DNA from: Bacteroidales bacterium
GTDB taxonomy: Bacteria > Bacteroidota > Bacteroidia > Bacteroidales > P3
Direction of reading: 5' to 3'
Assembly: GCA_031271725.1 (NCBI GenBank)
Contig: JAISVE010000120.1
Span: 1-17,760 of the forward strand
Length of the DNA stretch: 17,760 bases
The notes below the pieces were generated by a model, which worked only from the letters and a program-made list of their open reading frames with translations, was not told where the DNA came from and did no database searches. Made by a program: the position numbers and the translations under genes. Below, piece by piece: positions 1-8,900 of this stretch (positions are counted from its first letter, which is position 1; the number at the start of each line of letters is the position of its first letter).

Positions 1-660
1 ATACAAACGGAAAATTTGAACGTTTATCAACGTGGAAACAAAATATTGTCGGACGTAAACATAACAATTTCCCGTGGCGAGTATAAATATCTTATAGGTA
101 AAACAGGTGCGGGCAAGTCGTCTCTGCTCCGTACTTTATATGCAGACCTGCCTATAAGAGAAGGGAGTGTTTATGTAGCGGGGTATGAAGTTGATAAAAT
201 CAAAACAAAAGAAATTCCTTTTTTAAGAAGGAAAATCGGAATGATATTTCAGGATTTTCAACTTATATCAGATATAAATATACATGATAATTTACTTTTT
301 GTTTTGCGTGCAACAGATTGGAAAGATAAAGATGAAATCGAGAAAAAGATAGATGAGGTATTGGGTAAAGTGGAACTCTTGGAAAAAAAATATAAAATGC
401 CTTATCAACTTTCCGGTGGCGAACAACAACGTGTTGCTATAGCACGTGCACTTTTGAACGACCCTGATATTATTTTTGCAGACGAACCAACCGGAAATCT
501 TGATCCGGATACTTCGGAAGAAATAATAAAAAGTTTAATTGAAATTAGTAAAAACGGAAAAGCGGTTTTAATTGCAACGCACGATTTTTACAGTATCAGA
601 AAATTTCCATCTCGCTTTCTTGTTTGCAGAGATGGAAAAATTTTTCAAGAAGAACTATAG
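1..660 (+). CDS. ftsE: Cell-division ABC transporter ATPase FtsE, 5'-truncated by window
   Basis: ATP-binding subunit of the FtsEX complex, which sits at the division site on the inner face of the cytoplasmic membrane and controls peptidoglycan hydrolases. The frame is open from base 1, so the gene begins upstream; the TTG at 16 is not a convincing start because sense codons precede it. Counting from the first visible codon, the Walker A motif GKTGAGKSS is at about 33-41, the Q-loop (IFQDFQL) near 84, the ABC signature LSGGEQQR near 137-144, Walker B plus catalytic Glu (IIFADEP) near 157-163 and the switch His (ATHD) near 194. The 219 visible residues are close to the usual FtsE length (about 220-230), so only a few residues are missing. 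No ftsX follows; the next gene is a glycogen enzyme after a 266-nt gap. Another small ABC ATPase of the LolD/MacB type is the alternative, but the wording around Walker A fits Bacteroidota FtsE. Confidence 0.85.
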   Translation: MQTENLNVYQRGNKILSDVNITISRGEYKYLIGKTGAGKSSLLRTLYADLPIREGSVYVAGYEVDKIKTKEIPFLRRKIGMIFQDFQLISDINIHDNLLFVLRATDWKDKDEIEKKIDEVLGKVELLEKKYKMPYQLSGGEQQRVAIARALLNDPDIIFADEPTGNLDPDTSEEIIKSLIEISKNGKAVLIATHDFYSIRKFPSRFLVCRDGKIFQEEL

Positions 661-736
661 AAAGTTTTTGTTAACATTGCATAATTTTTTTGCAAGCAAT
701 TTTTGTTTTTGTTAATTACGCAAAAATAATTTCCTT

Positions 737-766
737 AATATTTTTCATGTGAAAATATTTTTTGTA
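737..766 (+). terminator. Possible AT-rich hairpin terminator after ftsE
   Basis: AATATTTTT and GAAAATATT (737-745 and 751-759) pair around the five-base loop CATGT and are followed by a T run. The stem is almost entirely A-T, so it is weak, and it lies 77 nt past the ftsE stop. It could simply be chance in AT-rich DNA. Confidence 0.3.
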
Positions 767-774
767 TATTGTGA

Positions 775-796
775 AACGCTTATATTCTCAAGCGTT
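775..796 (+). repeat. Small inverted repeat in the ftsE-debranching enzyme gap
   Basis: AACGCTT (775-781) and AAGCGTT (790-796) are perfect 7-bp inverted arms around an 8-nt loop. It is the only GC-containing hairpin in this very AT-rich gap and could be an operator or RNA hairpin; no function can be assigned. The rest of 661-926 shows no gene. Confidence 0.3.
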
Positions 797-914
797 CAAG
801 CAATGGATTAAAAATTTTTATTCAAAAAAATAATTCGATTTTTATTTTCAATTACAATTTTTTTTTGTTTATAACTCTTTATTAGTAATTAAAATAATTG
901 ATAGCAACATTTCA

Positions 915-922
915 TAATTTTG
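915..922 (+). promoter_or_regulatory. -7 promoter box TAATTTTG directly before the debranching enzyme start
   Basis: TAATTTTG matches the Bacteroides -7 consensus TAnnTTTG at all fixed positions. No good -33 TTTG lies about 20 nt upstream, so the match is only half of a promoter. It ends 4 nt before the GTG start codon at 927, which would put the transcription start at or beside the start codon. Confidence 0.45.
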
Positions 923-926
923 TAAT

Positions 927-2864
927 GTGAATAAAATCTATTTTGATAAAATATCACTTTCCAATCTTGCTTCATCTTTGAGTAAAGAAATACTCTTGGT
1001 TGGAGACAACGGATGTTTCTGTTCAACATCACTTGTCGGATGTAATACGAGAAAATATCATGGATTGTTTATTTATCCGCAAGAAAATTTTGGATACGAG
1101 AATTATCTCTTACTTTCACAATTTGGTGAAACAATAGAACAACAGGAAAGCGAATTTCATCTTGATGTTAGAAAATATGCAGGTGGAGTTTTTGAGCCCA
1201 AAGGACATAAATATTTGGAAAAATTAGAATTCCAACCTTATCCTTCATGGACTTATCGTGTAGGCGGCGTGCAACTTAAAAAAGAGATAGTTTTACACAA
1301 AAAGAAAAATATCCTTATTGTAAAATATACCTTGCTTGATGCAAATTCGCCAACTACTTTTAAAGTTTCTCCCTTGCTTGCATTTAGAAATGTAAATACT
1401 CTCACACATAAAAATTCTACAGCCAACACTCAAGTTCAAAATATAAAAAATGGAGTTAAAGCACGTCTTTACGATAATTTTTCCAATCTTTATATAGAAT
1501 GTGCAAATGGGGCATCTGCCAATTTTGAAGTAAATCCCGTATGGTATAATAATGTGGAATACACACAGGAGATAGAGCGTGGCTACGATGCGCATGAAGA
1601 TTTATTTTCACCGGGTGAATTTGTTCTTGCTCTAAAAAAAGGAAGTCCTGTTTATTTTACTGTTGGTGTATCACAAAACGGACTGTCGTCAAAAGAGGCT
1701 GAAAAACTTTTTAATGAAGCAGCGAGTTTTTATCTGCCTTTGGACAGTTTGAACAATTGTTTGCAAAACGCTGCATCAGATTTTATAATTCACAAAAACA
1801 AAAAAACAGAAGTTATTGCGGGTTATCCATGGTTTAGTGCTTGGGGCAGGGACACTTTTATTTCACTTCCGGGTTTAACCCTTGCCATAGATAAGCCCGA
1901 ACTTTGTATCGAAGTTTTACGTTCGATGCTTACTCAGCAAAAAGGCGCAATGTTCCCCAATGTAGGTGAAGCATATAATTCGGTAGATGCACCGTTATGG
2001 TTTGTTTGGGCTGTACAAAAATATGCCTATTATACAAAAGATATAAAAGGAGTGTGGAAGGAATTCGGTGCAGCAATAAAAAAAGTCCTTGATGGATTTA
2101 CCGGTGGAGAAATATACGGCATACGTGTTCTTGAAAACGGACTTGTTTACGCCGGTGAACAGGGACGTGCACTTACATGGATGGATGCAGTTGTAAATGG
2201 CAAGCCGATCACTCAGCGTGCAGGATGTCCCGTGGAAATAAATGCTCTTTGGTATAACGCAATGATGTTTGCCATAGAAAGCGCGAAAACAGTGGGAGAT
2301 AAAAAATTTGTGTCCCAATGGGAGCAACGTGCTAAGGAGTTTCCGCAAACATTCAAAGAAAAATTCTGGAATAAGGAAAAAGGCTACCTCGCCGATGTGG
2401 TAGATTATAATTATTGTGATTGGTCTATTCGTCCGAATCAAATAATAGCAGTGTCTATGCCTTATATGGCAATCAGTGAAAAGATTGCACAGATAGTAGT
2501 AAATGAGGTAAGACAGACACTCCGCACAACTCGCGGGCTGCGCACTCTCTCACCGATGGATGTTAATTTTGAGGGAATGTATGAGGGTAGTCAAGCGGTA
2601 AGAGATGCCGCGTATCATCAGGGAACTGTTTGGGTTTGGTTGCTTGGTCACTATGCTGAGGCATATCTGAAGGTTTATGGGGAAGCAGGCAAAAATCATG
2701 TTACCCATCTTTACGATGATTTTGAAGATGCACTTACGGAACTATGCATAGGAAGCATAGCTGAAATATACGATGGAAACCCGCCACACAAGGCACGCGG
2801 AGCAATTTCGCAAGCATGGAGTGTGGCAGAATTGTTGCGTATTAAAGCAATGCTTTCCGCGTAA
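927..2864 (+). CDS. Glycogen debranching enzyme (amylo-alpha-1,6-glucosidase, GH133 type)
   Basis: Hydrolyses the alpha-1,6-linked glucose stubs of limit glycogen in the cytoplasm. The 645-residue protein has the bacterial N-terminal domain, with the block GCNTRKYHGL at residues 38-47, and then an (alpha/alpha)6 catalytic domain starting at GYPWFSAWGRDTF (299-311). TWMDA (417-421) and SIAEIYDG (610-617) correspond by analogy to the catalytic Asp and Glu of the glucosidase half of eukaryotic debranching enzyme (D420, E613). RAGCPVEINALWY, GLRTLSP and YHQGTVWVWLLG are further family blocks. The 4-alpha-glucanotransferase half of the eukaryotic enzyme is absent, as is usual in bacteria. The start is GTG: an in-frame TAA lies at 915-917, no Met follows for a long way, and the N-terminus fits the family from residue 1. 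First gene of a probable operon with the GT4 and GH57 genes; 75 nt separate it from the next. Confidence 0.9.
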   Translation: MNKIYFDKISLSNLASSLSKEILLVGDNGCFCSTSLVGCNTRKYHGLFIYPQENFGYENYLLLSQFGETIEQQESEFHLDVRKYAGGVFEPKGHKYLEKLEFQPYPSWTYRVGGVQLKKEIVLHKKKNILIVKYTLLDANSPTTFKVSPLLAFRNVNTLTHKNSTANTQVQNIKNGVKARLYDNFSNLYIECANGASANFEVNPVWYNNVEYTQEIERGYDAHEDLFSPGEFVLALKKGSPVYFTVGVSQNGLSSKEAEKLFNEAASFYLPLDSLNNCLQNAASDFIIHKNKKTEVIAGYPWFSAWGRDTFISLPGLTLAIDKPELCIEVLRSMLTQQKGAMFPNVGEAYNSVDAPLWFVWAVQKYAYYTKDIKGVWKEFGAAIKKVLDGFTGGEIYGIRVLENGLVYAGEQGRALTWMDAVVNGKPITQRAGCPVEINALWYNAMMFAIESAKTVGDKKFVSQWEQRAKEFPQTFKEKFWNKEKGYLADVVDYNYCDWSIRPNQIIAVSMPYMAISEKIAQIVVNEVRQTLRTTRGLRTLSPMDVNFEGMYEGSQAVRDAAYHQGTVWVWLLGHYAEAYLKVYGEAGKNHVTHLYDDFEDALTELCIGSIAEIYDGNPPHKARGAISQAWSVAELLRIKAMLSA

Positions 2865-2896
2865 TTGACGATGTGGAAACAACAAGCATAGTTTCG
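2864..2896 (+). promoter_or_regulatory. Weak candidate promoter before the GT4 gene
   Basis: ATTG (2864-2867), 21 nt, then TAGTTTCG (2889-2896), one base off TAnnTTTG. It overlaps the end of the debranching enzyme gene. It may be an internal promoter of the operon or chance. Confidence 0.22.
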
Positions 2897-2939
2897 TAAA
2901 AGTAGAAGTGTAATAAATAAAATTTAATATTAATTCATC

Positions 2940-4229
2940 GTGAAGGTATTAATGTTTGGTTGGGAGTTTCCTCCACATATAACAGGCGGTCTTGGTACTG
3001 CTTCTTATGGGCTTTGCAAGGGTTTGCTCAAGCAAGGTATGGAGGTTATTTTTACCGTGCCGAAACTTTATGGTGATGAAGACAACAGTGTTGCAAAAAT
3101 AGTAGGTGCCGAAGATATTGAAGTTGATTTTCGCCATCCGATATATAAAGATATATGGAATAAACTTACTTATCTTGCCATTAACGCAAACCTTGTTCCG
3201 TATATTGGTCTTGACGAATATTATTCTTTGATAAATACGGGAAAAGTAAATGGAGTAGAAAGTATCGGTGATAATGTTTTTAAGCGCAAATATTCTTTTT
3301 CCGGCAAATATCAGGCAAACCTGATGGAGGAGGTTTACCGTTATGCAATGGTTGCTTCCACAATAGCAAGTGAACAAAACTTTGATGTTATACATGCACA
3401 CGATTGGCTAACATATAAGGCAGGAATAGAAGCAAAGAGAGTTAGCGGCAAACCGCTTGTTATACATGTTCATGCTACGGAATACGACCGTTCCGGAGAA
3501 AACGTAAATCCGGTAGTATATGCAATAGAGCGTGAAGGAATGTTAGCTGCCGATAAAATAATTACGGTAAGCAATCTCACACGCCAGATTGTAATAGAGC
3601 GTTACGGTATAGATGCTAATAAAGTTGTTACTGTGCATAATGCCGTGGAGCCGACAGACATTGAGGTAAAGAAAGATTTACACGTAGAAAAGCAAATTTC
3701 GCAAAAAATTGTAACCTTTTTAGGACGTATAACTTTCCAAAAAGGACCTGAATATTTTATAGAAGCCGCAAATAAAGTTCTTGAAAAAGATGACAATGTA
3801 CGCTTTGTTATTGCAGGTACAGGAGATATGTATAATAAAATGGTTGACCGTGTTGCACAGTTGCGTATAGGCTCGCGTATCCTTTTCACGGGTTTTTTGA
3901 AAGGGCTTGAAGTTGATAAAATGTTTTTGTTGAGTGATGTTTATGTAATGCCCTCGGTGTCGGAGCCATTCGGAATTTCACCCCTTGAAGCAATGCGTTC
4001 ACATGTGCCTGTTGTAATTTCAAAGCAGAGTGGCGTGTCGGAAATTTTGAATTACGCATTAAAGGTTGACTTTTGGGATGTAGGTGCGATGTCTGATGCA
4101 ATATACGCATTGTTGCATTATCCGGCACTTTCGTCAATGTTTAAGCGTTACGGCACACAGGAAGTAGAGAATTTGAAATGGGAAAATGCCGCCCGCAAAG
4201 TTGTAGGCGTTTATAAGAGTGTTTTGTAA
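2940..4229 (+). CDS. GT4-family glycosyltransferase, glycogen synthase-like
   Basis: A retaining GT-B glycosyltransferase of 429 residues, probably acting on alpha-glucan in the cytoplasm. The N-terminal Rossmann domain opens with MKVLMFGWEFPPHITGGLG (residues 1-19), the glycine-rich acceptor/nucleotide loop shared by GT4 and GT5 glucan synthases, followed by HAHDW (152-156). The C-terminal domain has FLGRITFQKGPEYFIEA (about 260-276), which supplies the Arg and Lys that bind the nucleotide diphosphate, and the E-x7-E motif SEPFGISPLEA (E342 and E350). The start is GTG at 2940, directly giving the conserved N-terminus. It sits between the debranching enzyme and the GH57 gene, whose start is one base after this stop, so translation of the two is probably linked. 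The neighbours point to glucan synthesis or remodelling; sugar donor and acceptor cannot be read from the sequence. A capsule or LPS transferase is possible but less likely here. Confidence 0.85.
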   Translation: MKVLMFGWEFPPHITGGLGTASYGLCKGLLKQGMEVIFTVPKLYGDEDNSVAKIVGAEDIEVDFRHPIYKDIWNKLTYLAINANLVPYIGLDEYYSLINTGKVNGVESIGDNVFKRKYSFSGKYQANLMEEVYRYAMVASTIASEQNFDVIHAHDWLTYKAGIEAKRVSGKPLVIHVHATEYDRSGENVNPVVYAIEREGMLAADKIITVSNLTRQIVIERYGIDANKVVTVHNAVEPTDIEVKKDLHVEKQISQKIVTFLGRITFQKGPEYFIEAANKVLEKDDNVRFVIAGTGDMYNKMVDRVAQLRIGSRILFTGFLKGLEVDKMFLLSDVYVMPSVSEPFGISPLEAMRSHVPVVISKQSGVSEILNYALKVDFWDVGAMSDAIYALLHYPALSSMFKRYGTQEVENLKWENAARKVVGVYKSVL

Positions 4230-4230
4230 T

Positions 4231-5757
4231 ATGAAGACAATATCAATAATATTTGAAGTTCATCAGCCGATGCGTTTGCGGAAGTATCGCTTTTTTGATA
4301 TTGGAGCAGCGCATAATTACTATGATGATTACCAAAACAAGTATGCTCTTAAACGCTTTGCGGAAAAAGCATACTTCGATGCAAACAAAACCATTACCGC
4401 TTTACTTAAAGAGTATGGTAATAAATTTAATGTTGCGTTTTCTTTTTCGGGTGTAGTGCTTGACCAGATGGAGTGGTATTATCCGGAACTTCTTACAAGC
4501 TTTAAGAAACTTGTTGCGAATAACAATGTAGAAGTTCTTGCAGAGCCATATTCGAGTGGTCTCGCCCCTTGGTTGGGTAACAACTTTTGGGAAGATCAAA
4601 TAAAAAATCAGCAGAAAAAAGTTAAGGAAATATTTGGCAAAGATGCTTCGGTGCTTATGAATACAAACCTTGTTTATAATGATGAAATAGGCGAGAGGGT
4701 AGCAAAAATGGGTTTTACCGGAGTGATTACGGAAGGCGCGAAACATATACTCGGTTGGAAAAGCCCCCGTTATATATATAACCATCCTTCAAAGACAAAA
4801 TTGAAGCTCGCGTTACGCGACAGGGAAATAAGCGAGGATATATTGTTTAATTTTGAGAATAAAAAATATAATCTTGATGCTATGCTTGCCTCTCTTGCCT
4901 CTGTGACTACCGGTGGTGCTAAGGATGACGAGCATGTTACAATAGTTGTGGACTATGCAGTGTTTGGTTTGTACCAAAAAGCAGAGAGTGGAATTTTGGA
5001 ATTTTTAAGGGCACTGCCACAGCAAATTCTAAACGGCTCTGACTATAAATTTATATTGCCATCGGACTTGTTTGCCAAAACAAAACCGGTAGCACCTCTT
5101 TATATTCCTGATCCTGTTTCTGCATTTGACGAAGAAAAGGATCTGACACCTTTTATAGGAAATGATTTGCAACGAGATGCTTTTGAAACTTTGCAAAGGA
5201 TTTCTAAAAAAATGAAAGGTATTACCGATAGCGAGATATGGAAAGATTTTGTATTACTCACAGGTATAGATCATCTTTACTATATGAGTACAAAATGGTT
5301 TACAAGTGAGTCAGGTCCGCGCTACATAAGACCTTATGACTCACCCTACGAAGCATATATCAATTTTATGAACGTGCTTGCAGACCTTGAAATCAGAATT
5401 ATGGAAAGTGAGCAAAATAATCTAAAACCGGCAAAAACTGCTAAGTCTGTGCGTACAGTTAAAACCGTTAAATTAAGCAAAGAACCTAAAAAAATTAATA
5501 CTAACCAAAAAAAATCAAAAATTATGGAAGAAAAGAAAGTAGTTGCTGCGAAACCTGCAGCAAAGAAGCCCGCCGCTAAGAAGCCGGCAGCAAAGAAGCC
5601 CGCCGCTAAGAAGCCGGCAGCAAAGAAGCCCGCTGCAAAGAAAGCAGCAGCAAAGAAACCCGTTGCAAAGAAGAAAGTTGCAGCAAAGAAGCCCGCTGTA
5701 AAAAAAGCAGCAGCAAAGAAACCCGTTGCAAAGAAAAAAGTTGCAGCAAAGAAGTAA
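4231..5757 (+). CDS. GH57 alpha-amylase-like protein with Lys/Ala/Pro-rich histone H1-like tail
   Basis: A GH57 barrel protein (family activities: alpha-amylase, 4-alpha-glucanotransferase, branching) of 508 residues, last gene of the operon. The ATG at 4231 follows the GT4 stop after one base and gives the family N-terminus MKTISIIFEVHQP (His11). Further family blocks are EVLAEPYSSGL (101-111), MNTNLVYNDEIG (143-154), GVITEGAKHILGWKSP (164-179, putative nucleophile Glu168), VDYAVFGLYQ (240-249, putative acid/base Asp241) and RPYDSPYEAYINFMNVL (367-383). Compared with my memory of active relatives, several active-site-lining positions are changed, so activity is uncertain. Residues ~395-431 are a basic linker and 435-508 contain only Lys, Ala, Pro and Val in AAKKP-like repeats, resembling bacterial H1-like proteins and AlgP tails. 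An internal ATG at 5524 (Met432) with an A-rich leader could start a separate 77-residue protein. A terminator follows. Confidence 0.85.
   Translation: MKTISIIFEVHQPMRLRKYRFFDIGAAHNYYDDYQNKYALKRFAEKAYFDANKTITALLKEYGNKFNVAFSFSGVVLDQMEWYYPELLTSFKKLVANNNVEVLAEPYSSGLAPWLGNNFWEDQIKNQQKKVKEIFGKDASVLMNTNLVYNDEIGERVAKMGFTGVITEGAKHILGWKSPRYIYNHPSKTKLKLALRDREISEDILFNFENKKYNLDAMLASLASVTTGGAKDDEHVTIVVDYAVFGLYQKAESGILEFLRALPQQILNGSDYKFILPSDLFAKTKPVAPLYIPDPVSAFDEEKDLTPFIGNDLQRDAFETLQRISKKMKGITDSEIWKDFVLLTGIDHLYYMSTKWFTSESGPRYIRPYDSPYEAYINFMNVLADLEIRIMESEQNNLKPAKTAKSVRTVKTVKLSKEPKKINTNQKKSKIMEEKKVVAAKPAAKKPAAKKPAAKKPAAKKPAAKKPAAKKAAAKKPVAKKKVAAKKPAVKKAAAKKPVAKKKVAAKK
5524..5757 (+). other. Possible internal in-frame start giving a 77-aa H1-like basic protein
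   Basis: ATG at 5524 begins MEEKKVVAAKP and then only Lys/Ala/Pro/Val until the shared stop. The bases just upstream are A-rich, as before the convincing starts at 5981 and 17042. The segment looks like a self-contained histone H1-like protein that either became fused to GH57 or is also made separately. No promoter consensus was seen just upstream. Confidence 0.25.
5557..5757 (+). repeat. Coding tandem repeats for the AAKKP-type tail
   Basis: Two identical 30-bp units lie at 5557-5586 and 5587-5616, followed by a degenerate third at 5617-5646. Each 30-bp unit is two 15-bp pentapeptide codings with different codons. Further on, a second pattern encoding KKPVAKKKVAAKK occurs twice (about 5653-5694 and 5716-5754). 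Identical neighbouring units suggest recent slippage or unequal crossing over, so tail length may vary between strains. Confidence 0.85.
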
Positions 5758-5786
5758 TTCTTGCTATGTTTTAATTTATTGAAGAA

Positions 5787-5817
5787 GCCGGCTCTTTATA
5801 GGGTCGGCTTTCTTGTT
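5787..5817 (+). terminator. Rho-independent terminator after the GH57 gene
   Basis: GCCGGCTC (5787-5794) pairs with GGGTCGGC (5801-5808), including two G-U pairs, around the loop TTTATA. Flanking AA/TT pairs extend the stem, and the T-rich TTTCTTGTTT follows. It lies 30 nt after the GH57 stop and ends the glucan operon. Confidence 0.8.
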
Positions 5818-5818
5818 T

Positions 5819-5923
5819 AATCTCTAAAATTCTCAAATCTCTGCGTTGCGCTGCACCTCGTAAATTATAGATAACTCCGCTTTACTTGGTTTGCATGCCT
5901 TGAACTTTGAGTTTTTAGAGATT
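5819..5923. repeat. Intergenic element bounded by ~18-bp inverted repeats (copy 1)
   Basis: AATCTCTAAAATTCTCAAA (5819-5837) is the near reverse complement of TTTGAGTTTTTAGAGATT (5906-5923): 17 paired bases with a 2-versus-1 internal loop. The 68-nt core is clearly richer in GC than the flanks and includes CTGCGTTGCGCTGCACCTCG. It sits between the GH57 terminator and the promoter of the next gene. It could be a MITE-like or REP-like element, or a long RNA hairpin; no transposase is present. Confidence 0.5.
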
Positions 5924-5948
5924 TATTCATTAAAAGTAAGAAAAGTAG

Positions 5949-5956
5949 TATCTTTG
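5949..5956 (+). promoter_or_regulatory. -7 promoter box TATCTTTG before the synthase-phosphorylase gene
   Basis: TATCTTTG fits TAnnTTTG exactly. No clear -33 TTTG is present. Transcription would start around 5961-5966, leaving a short A-rich leader before the ATG at 5981. It also shows that the upstream in-frame ATG at 5891 precedes the likely transcript. Confidence 0.55.
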
Positions 5957-5980
5957 CCCCCATACTATAAATACAAAAGA

Positions 5981-8900
5981 ATGAAAACAAAAGAGATAAG
6001 TTATCTATTTGAAACAAGTTGGGAGGTTTGTAATAAGGTTGGGGGAATTTATACTGTAATTTCATCTAAAGCACAGGAAGTTAAAAAAATATTCGGCGAA
6101 AACTATTTCTTAATAGGACCTGATATTTGGAGAGAAAAGAACAATACCGAATTTATTGAAGACAAAAACCTTTATACGGACTGGAAACGATACGCCGAAA
6201 CACAAGGCGTTTTATTCAGGATAGGACGTTGGAATATAAAAGGTTCACCAATAGTTATTTTGGTGGACTTTTCTTCTCTTATCTCCAAAAAAGACAATAT
6301 TTTTGCGGAATTTTGGGAGGAATATCATCTTGATTCAATATCCGGACAATGGGATTATATTGAGCCGACTTTGTTTGGTTATGCAGCGGCAAAAGTAGTA
6401 GAAACATTTCATACACACGAAGCATATCCGCAGGAAAAAATATATGCACATTTTCACGAATGGATGACAGGTTCAGGTGTTCTCTATCTTAAAAAAAACG
6501 TTCCGCAAGTTGCAACTTGTTTTACCGCACATGCCACCGTTCTTGGCAGAAGTATAGCCGGCAGCGGCTTTCCGCTTTACGGAAACATCGAACAGTATGA
6601 CGGTGACGACAGCTCATATAAATTTAATGTGCGAAGCAAATATTCTATGGAAAAACTTGCGGCAGTTCATGCAGATGCCTTAACGGTTGTAAGTGAAATA
6701 ACAGATGTAGAATGTAAGCAATTTTTGGGAAAGAATGCCGACACAATTACAACAAATGGTTTTGACGGTGAATGGGTGCCTGAGGGCGATGATTTTGATA
6801 AAAAACGTAGCATTGCCCGTAAAAAGCTGCAAGAAGTAACATCTGCATTGCTTAACACTCCTGTTGTAGATGATGCCGTTTATGTTATAAATAGCGGTAG
6901 ATATGAGTTCAAAAATAAAGGTATTGACCTTTTTATAGATTCCCTTGCAGAACTTAGAAATAAAAATCAGCAAAAAACAATTGTTGCCTATCTAACCATT
7001 CCCGCCAATCATGCAGGAGCACGTACCGAACTTTTGGAAAGAATGAAATCGCAACCGAAAGATAACAGTAATGCTGTTTGCAAAGATTTTTGCACCCACT
7101 ATCTTAACGGATATGAATACGATTCAATTCTTAAACGCTTGGATCTTGCGGGCTTTAAAAATTCTCCTGAAGACAATGTGAAAATAGTTTTTGTTCCGTG
7201 CTATCTTGATGGTATGGACGGTATTTTTAACCTTTCATATTATGACCTTTTAATCGGTTTTGATATTTCGGTGTTTCCTTCATACTACGAGCCATGGGGT
7301 TATACTCCGCTTGAAAGTATATCTTTTTCTATCCCAACTGTTACAACATCGCTCGCAGGTTTTGGTTGTTGGGTAAAAGAAAGTTTCAAAAATCCGAAAG
7401 GTGTTTTGGTTATTGAACGAAACGACACAAACGAATCAGAAGTAGTAAGCGCAATAGCAGAGTATCTGCAAGGATTTGTGAGTGCCGGTAAGAATGAGGT
7501 TGATGAATATCGGAAGAGTGCATACGAAGTGTCGCGTGAAGCATTGTGGAGCAAGTTTATCAAGAACTATAAAGAAACATACAGGATAGCGGGTAAAAGA
7601 TGGGAAAATAATCTTGAATTGCTTAATAAGGAAATGCCCTTATCTCAAATATCTGCCATACGTTATAAGCAAGACGCTCCTGATTGGAAAAAAATAATGG
7701 TAAAACCCAACACTCCCGGTAAACTTGGAAAGCTCAAGGAATTGTCCTTAAATCTATGGTGGTCATGGGATAGTGATGCTACGGAACTTTTTGCAAATAT
7801 AGACAAGAAACTTTGGAATGATGTCGGTCATAATCCGATAGAATTGCTTTCCCGTTTAACTACAAAGGCATTTGACGCTCTTGAAAACGATAAGAAATTT
7901 TTATCCCAAATGGATAAGGTTTATACGAGATTTAAAACGTATATGGATGAAGGCAAGAATCGTAAAAAACCACAAGTAGCTTATTTCTCTATGGAGTTTG
8001 GTTTGCACGAAAGCTTAAAAATATATTCGGGTGGTCTTGGTATTCTTGCAGGTGATTATTTAAAGTCGGCGAGTGATAAGAATGTAGATATGGCAGGTAT
8101 TGGCTTATTGTATCGTTACGGATATTTTAATCAGGTGATAGCAACAACAGGCGAACAGATTTCGGAATATTTGCCTCAAAAGTTTTCACAGTTGCCACTG
8201 CTTCCCGCAAGAGATAAAGACGGCAATTGGATAACTGTCGGTATATCTTTGCCGGGAAGAAAATTAATTGCGAAAGTATGGCGGGTTGATGTCGGTCGTA
8301 TTCCCTTATTTCTGCTTGATACTGATATAGAAGAAAACAGTGATGCCGACAAGAGTATAACTCATCATTTATATGGTGGCGATTGGGAGAATCGTTTTAA
8401 GCAAGAATTGCTTCTCGGTGTTGGTGGTGTCAGGGCATTGCGCAAGCTTGGATACGCGCCTGAAGTATTTCATTGCAATGAAGGTCATGCTGCCTTTATG
8501 GTGATTGAGCGTTTGAAAGAATATGTAGAAGGCGAACATTTATCTTTCTATCAAGCGAGGGAACTTGTTCGTGCATCCTCATTATTTACTACACATACTC
8601 CTGTGCCTGCCGGTCATGACGCATTTTCGGAAGATATTATGCGCAAGTATATATACCACTATGCTTTCCGTTTGCATTTGGAATGGGATGAATTTATGGG
8701 CTTTGGACGTTCAAATCCGGAAGATACACAGGAAAAGTTTTCTATGAGTTTTCTTGCTGCAAATATGTCCTCATATATAAATGGTGTTAGTAGAATACAC
8801 GGCAGAGTTTCAAGGGAAATTTTTGCACCGCTTTATCCCGGATATTTTCCGCATGAACTTGAAAATATCGGCTATGTTACAAACGGCGTTCACCTGCCGA

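Noticed and set aside
16..18. TTG as the ftsE start
   Set aside because: The frame continues to the window edge with FtsE-like sense codons, so the true start is upstream.
1995..2441. Long minus-strand ORF inside the debranching enzyme, and similar minus-strand ORFs elsewhere
   Set aside because: Each lies fully inside a well-supported plus-strand gene, has no recognisable domain and looks like an antisense shadow.
4219..4230. TTG start of the GH57 gene overlapping the GT4 gene
   Set aside because: ATG at 4231 gives the conserved GH57 N-terminus directly and has the more usual start codon.
5891..5980. N-terminal extension of 30 residues on the synthase-phosphorylase fusion
   Set aside because: It spans the right arm of an inverted repeat and the -7 promoter box, and GT3 homology begins only at the ATG at 5981.
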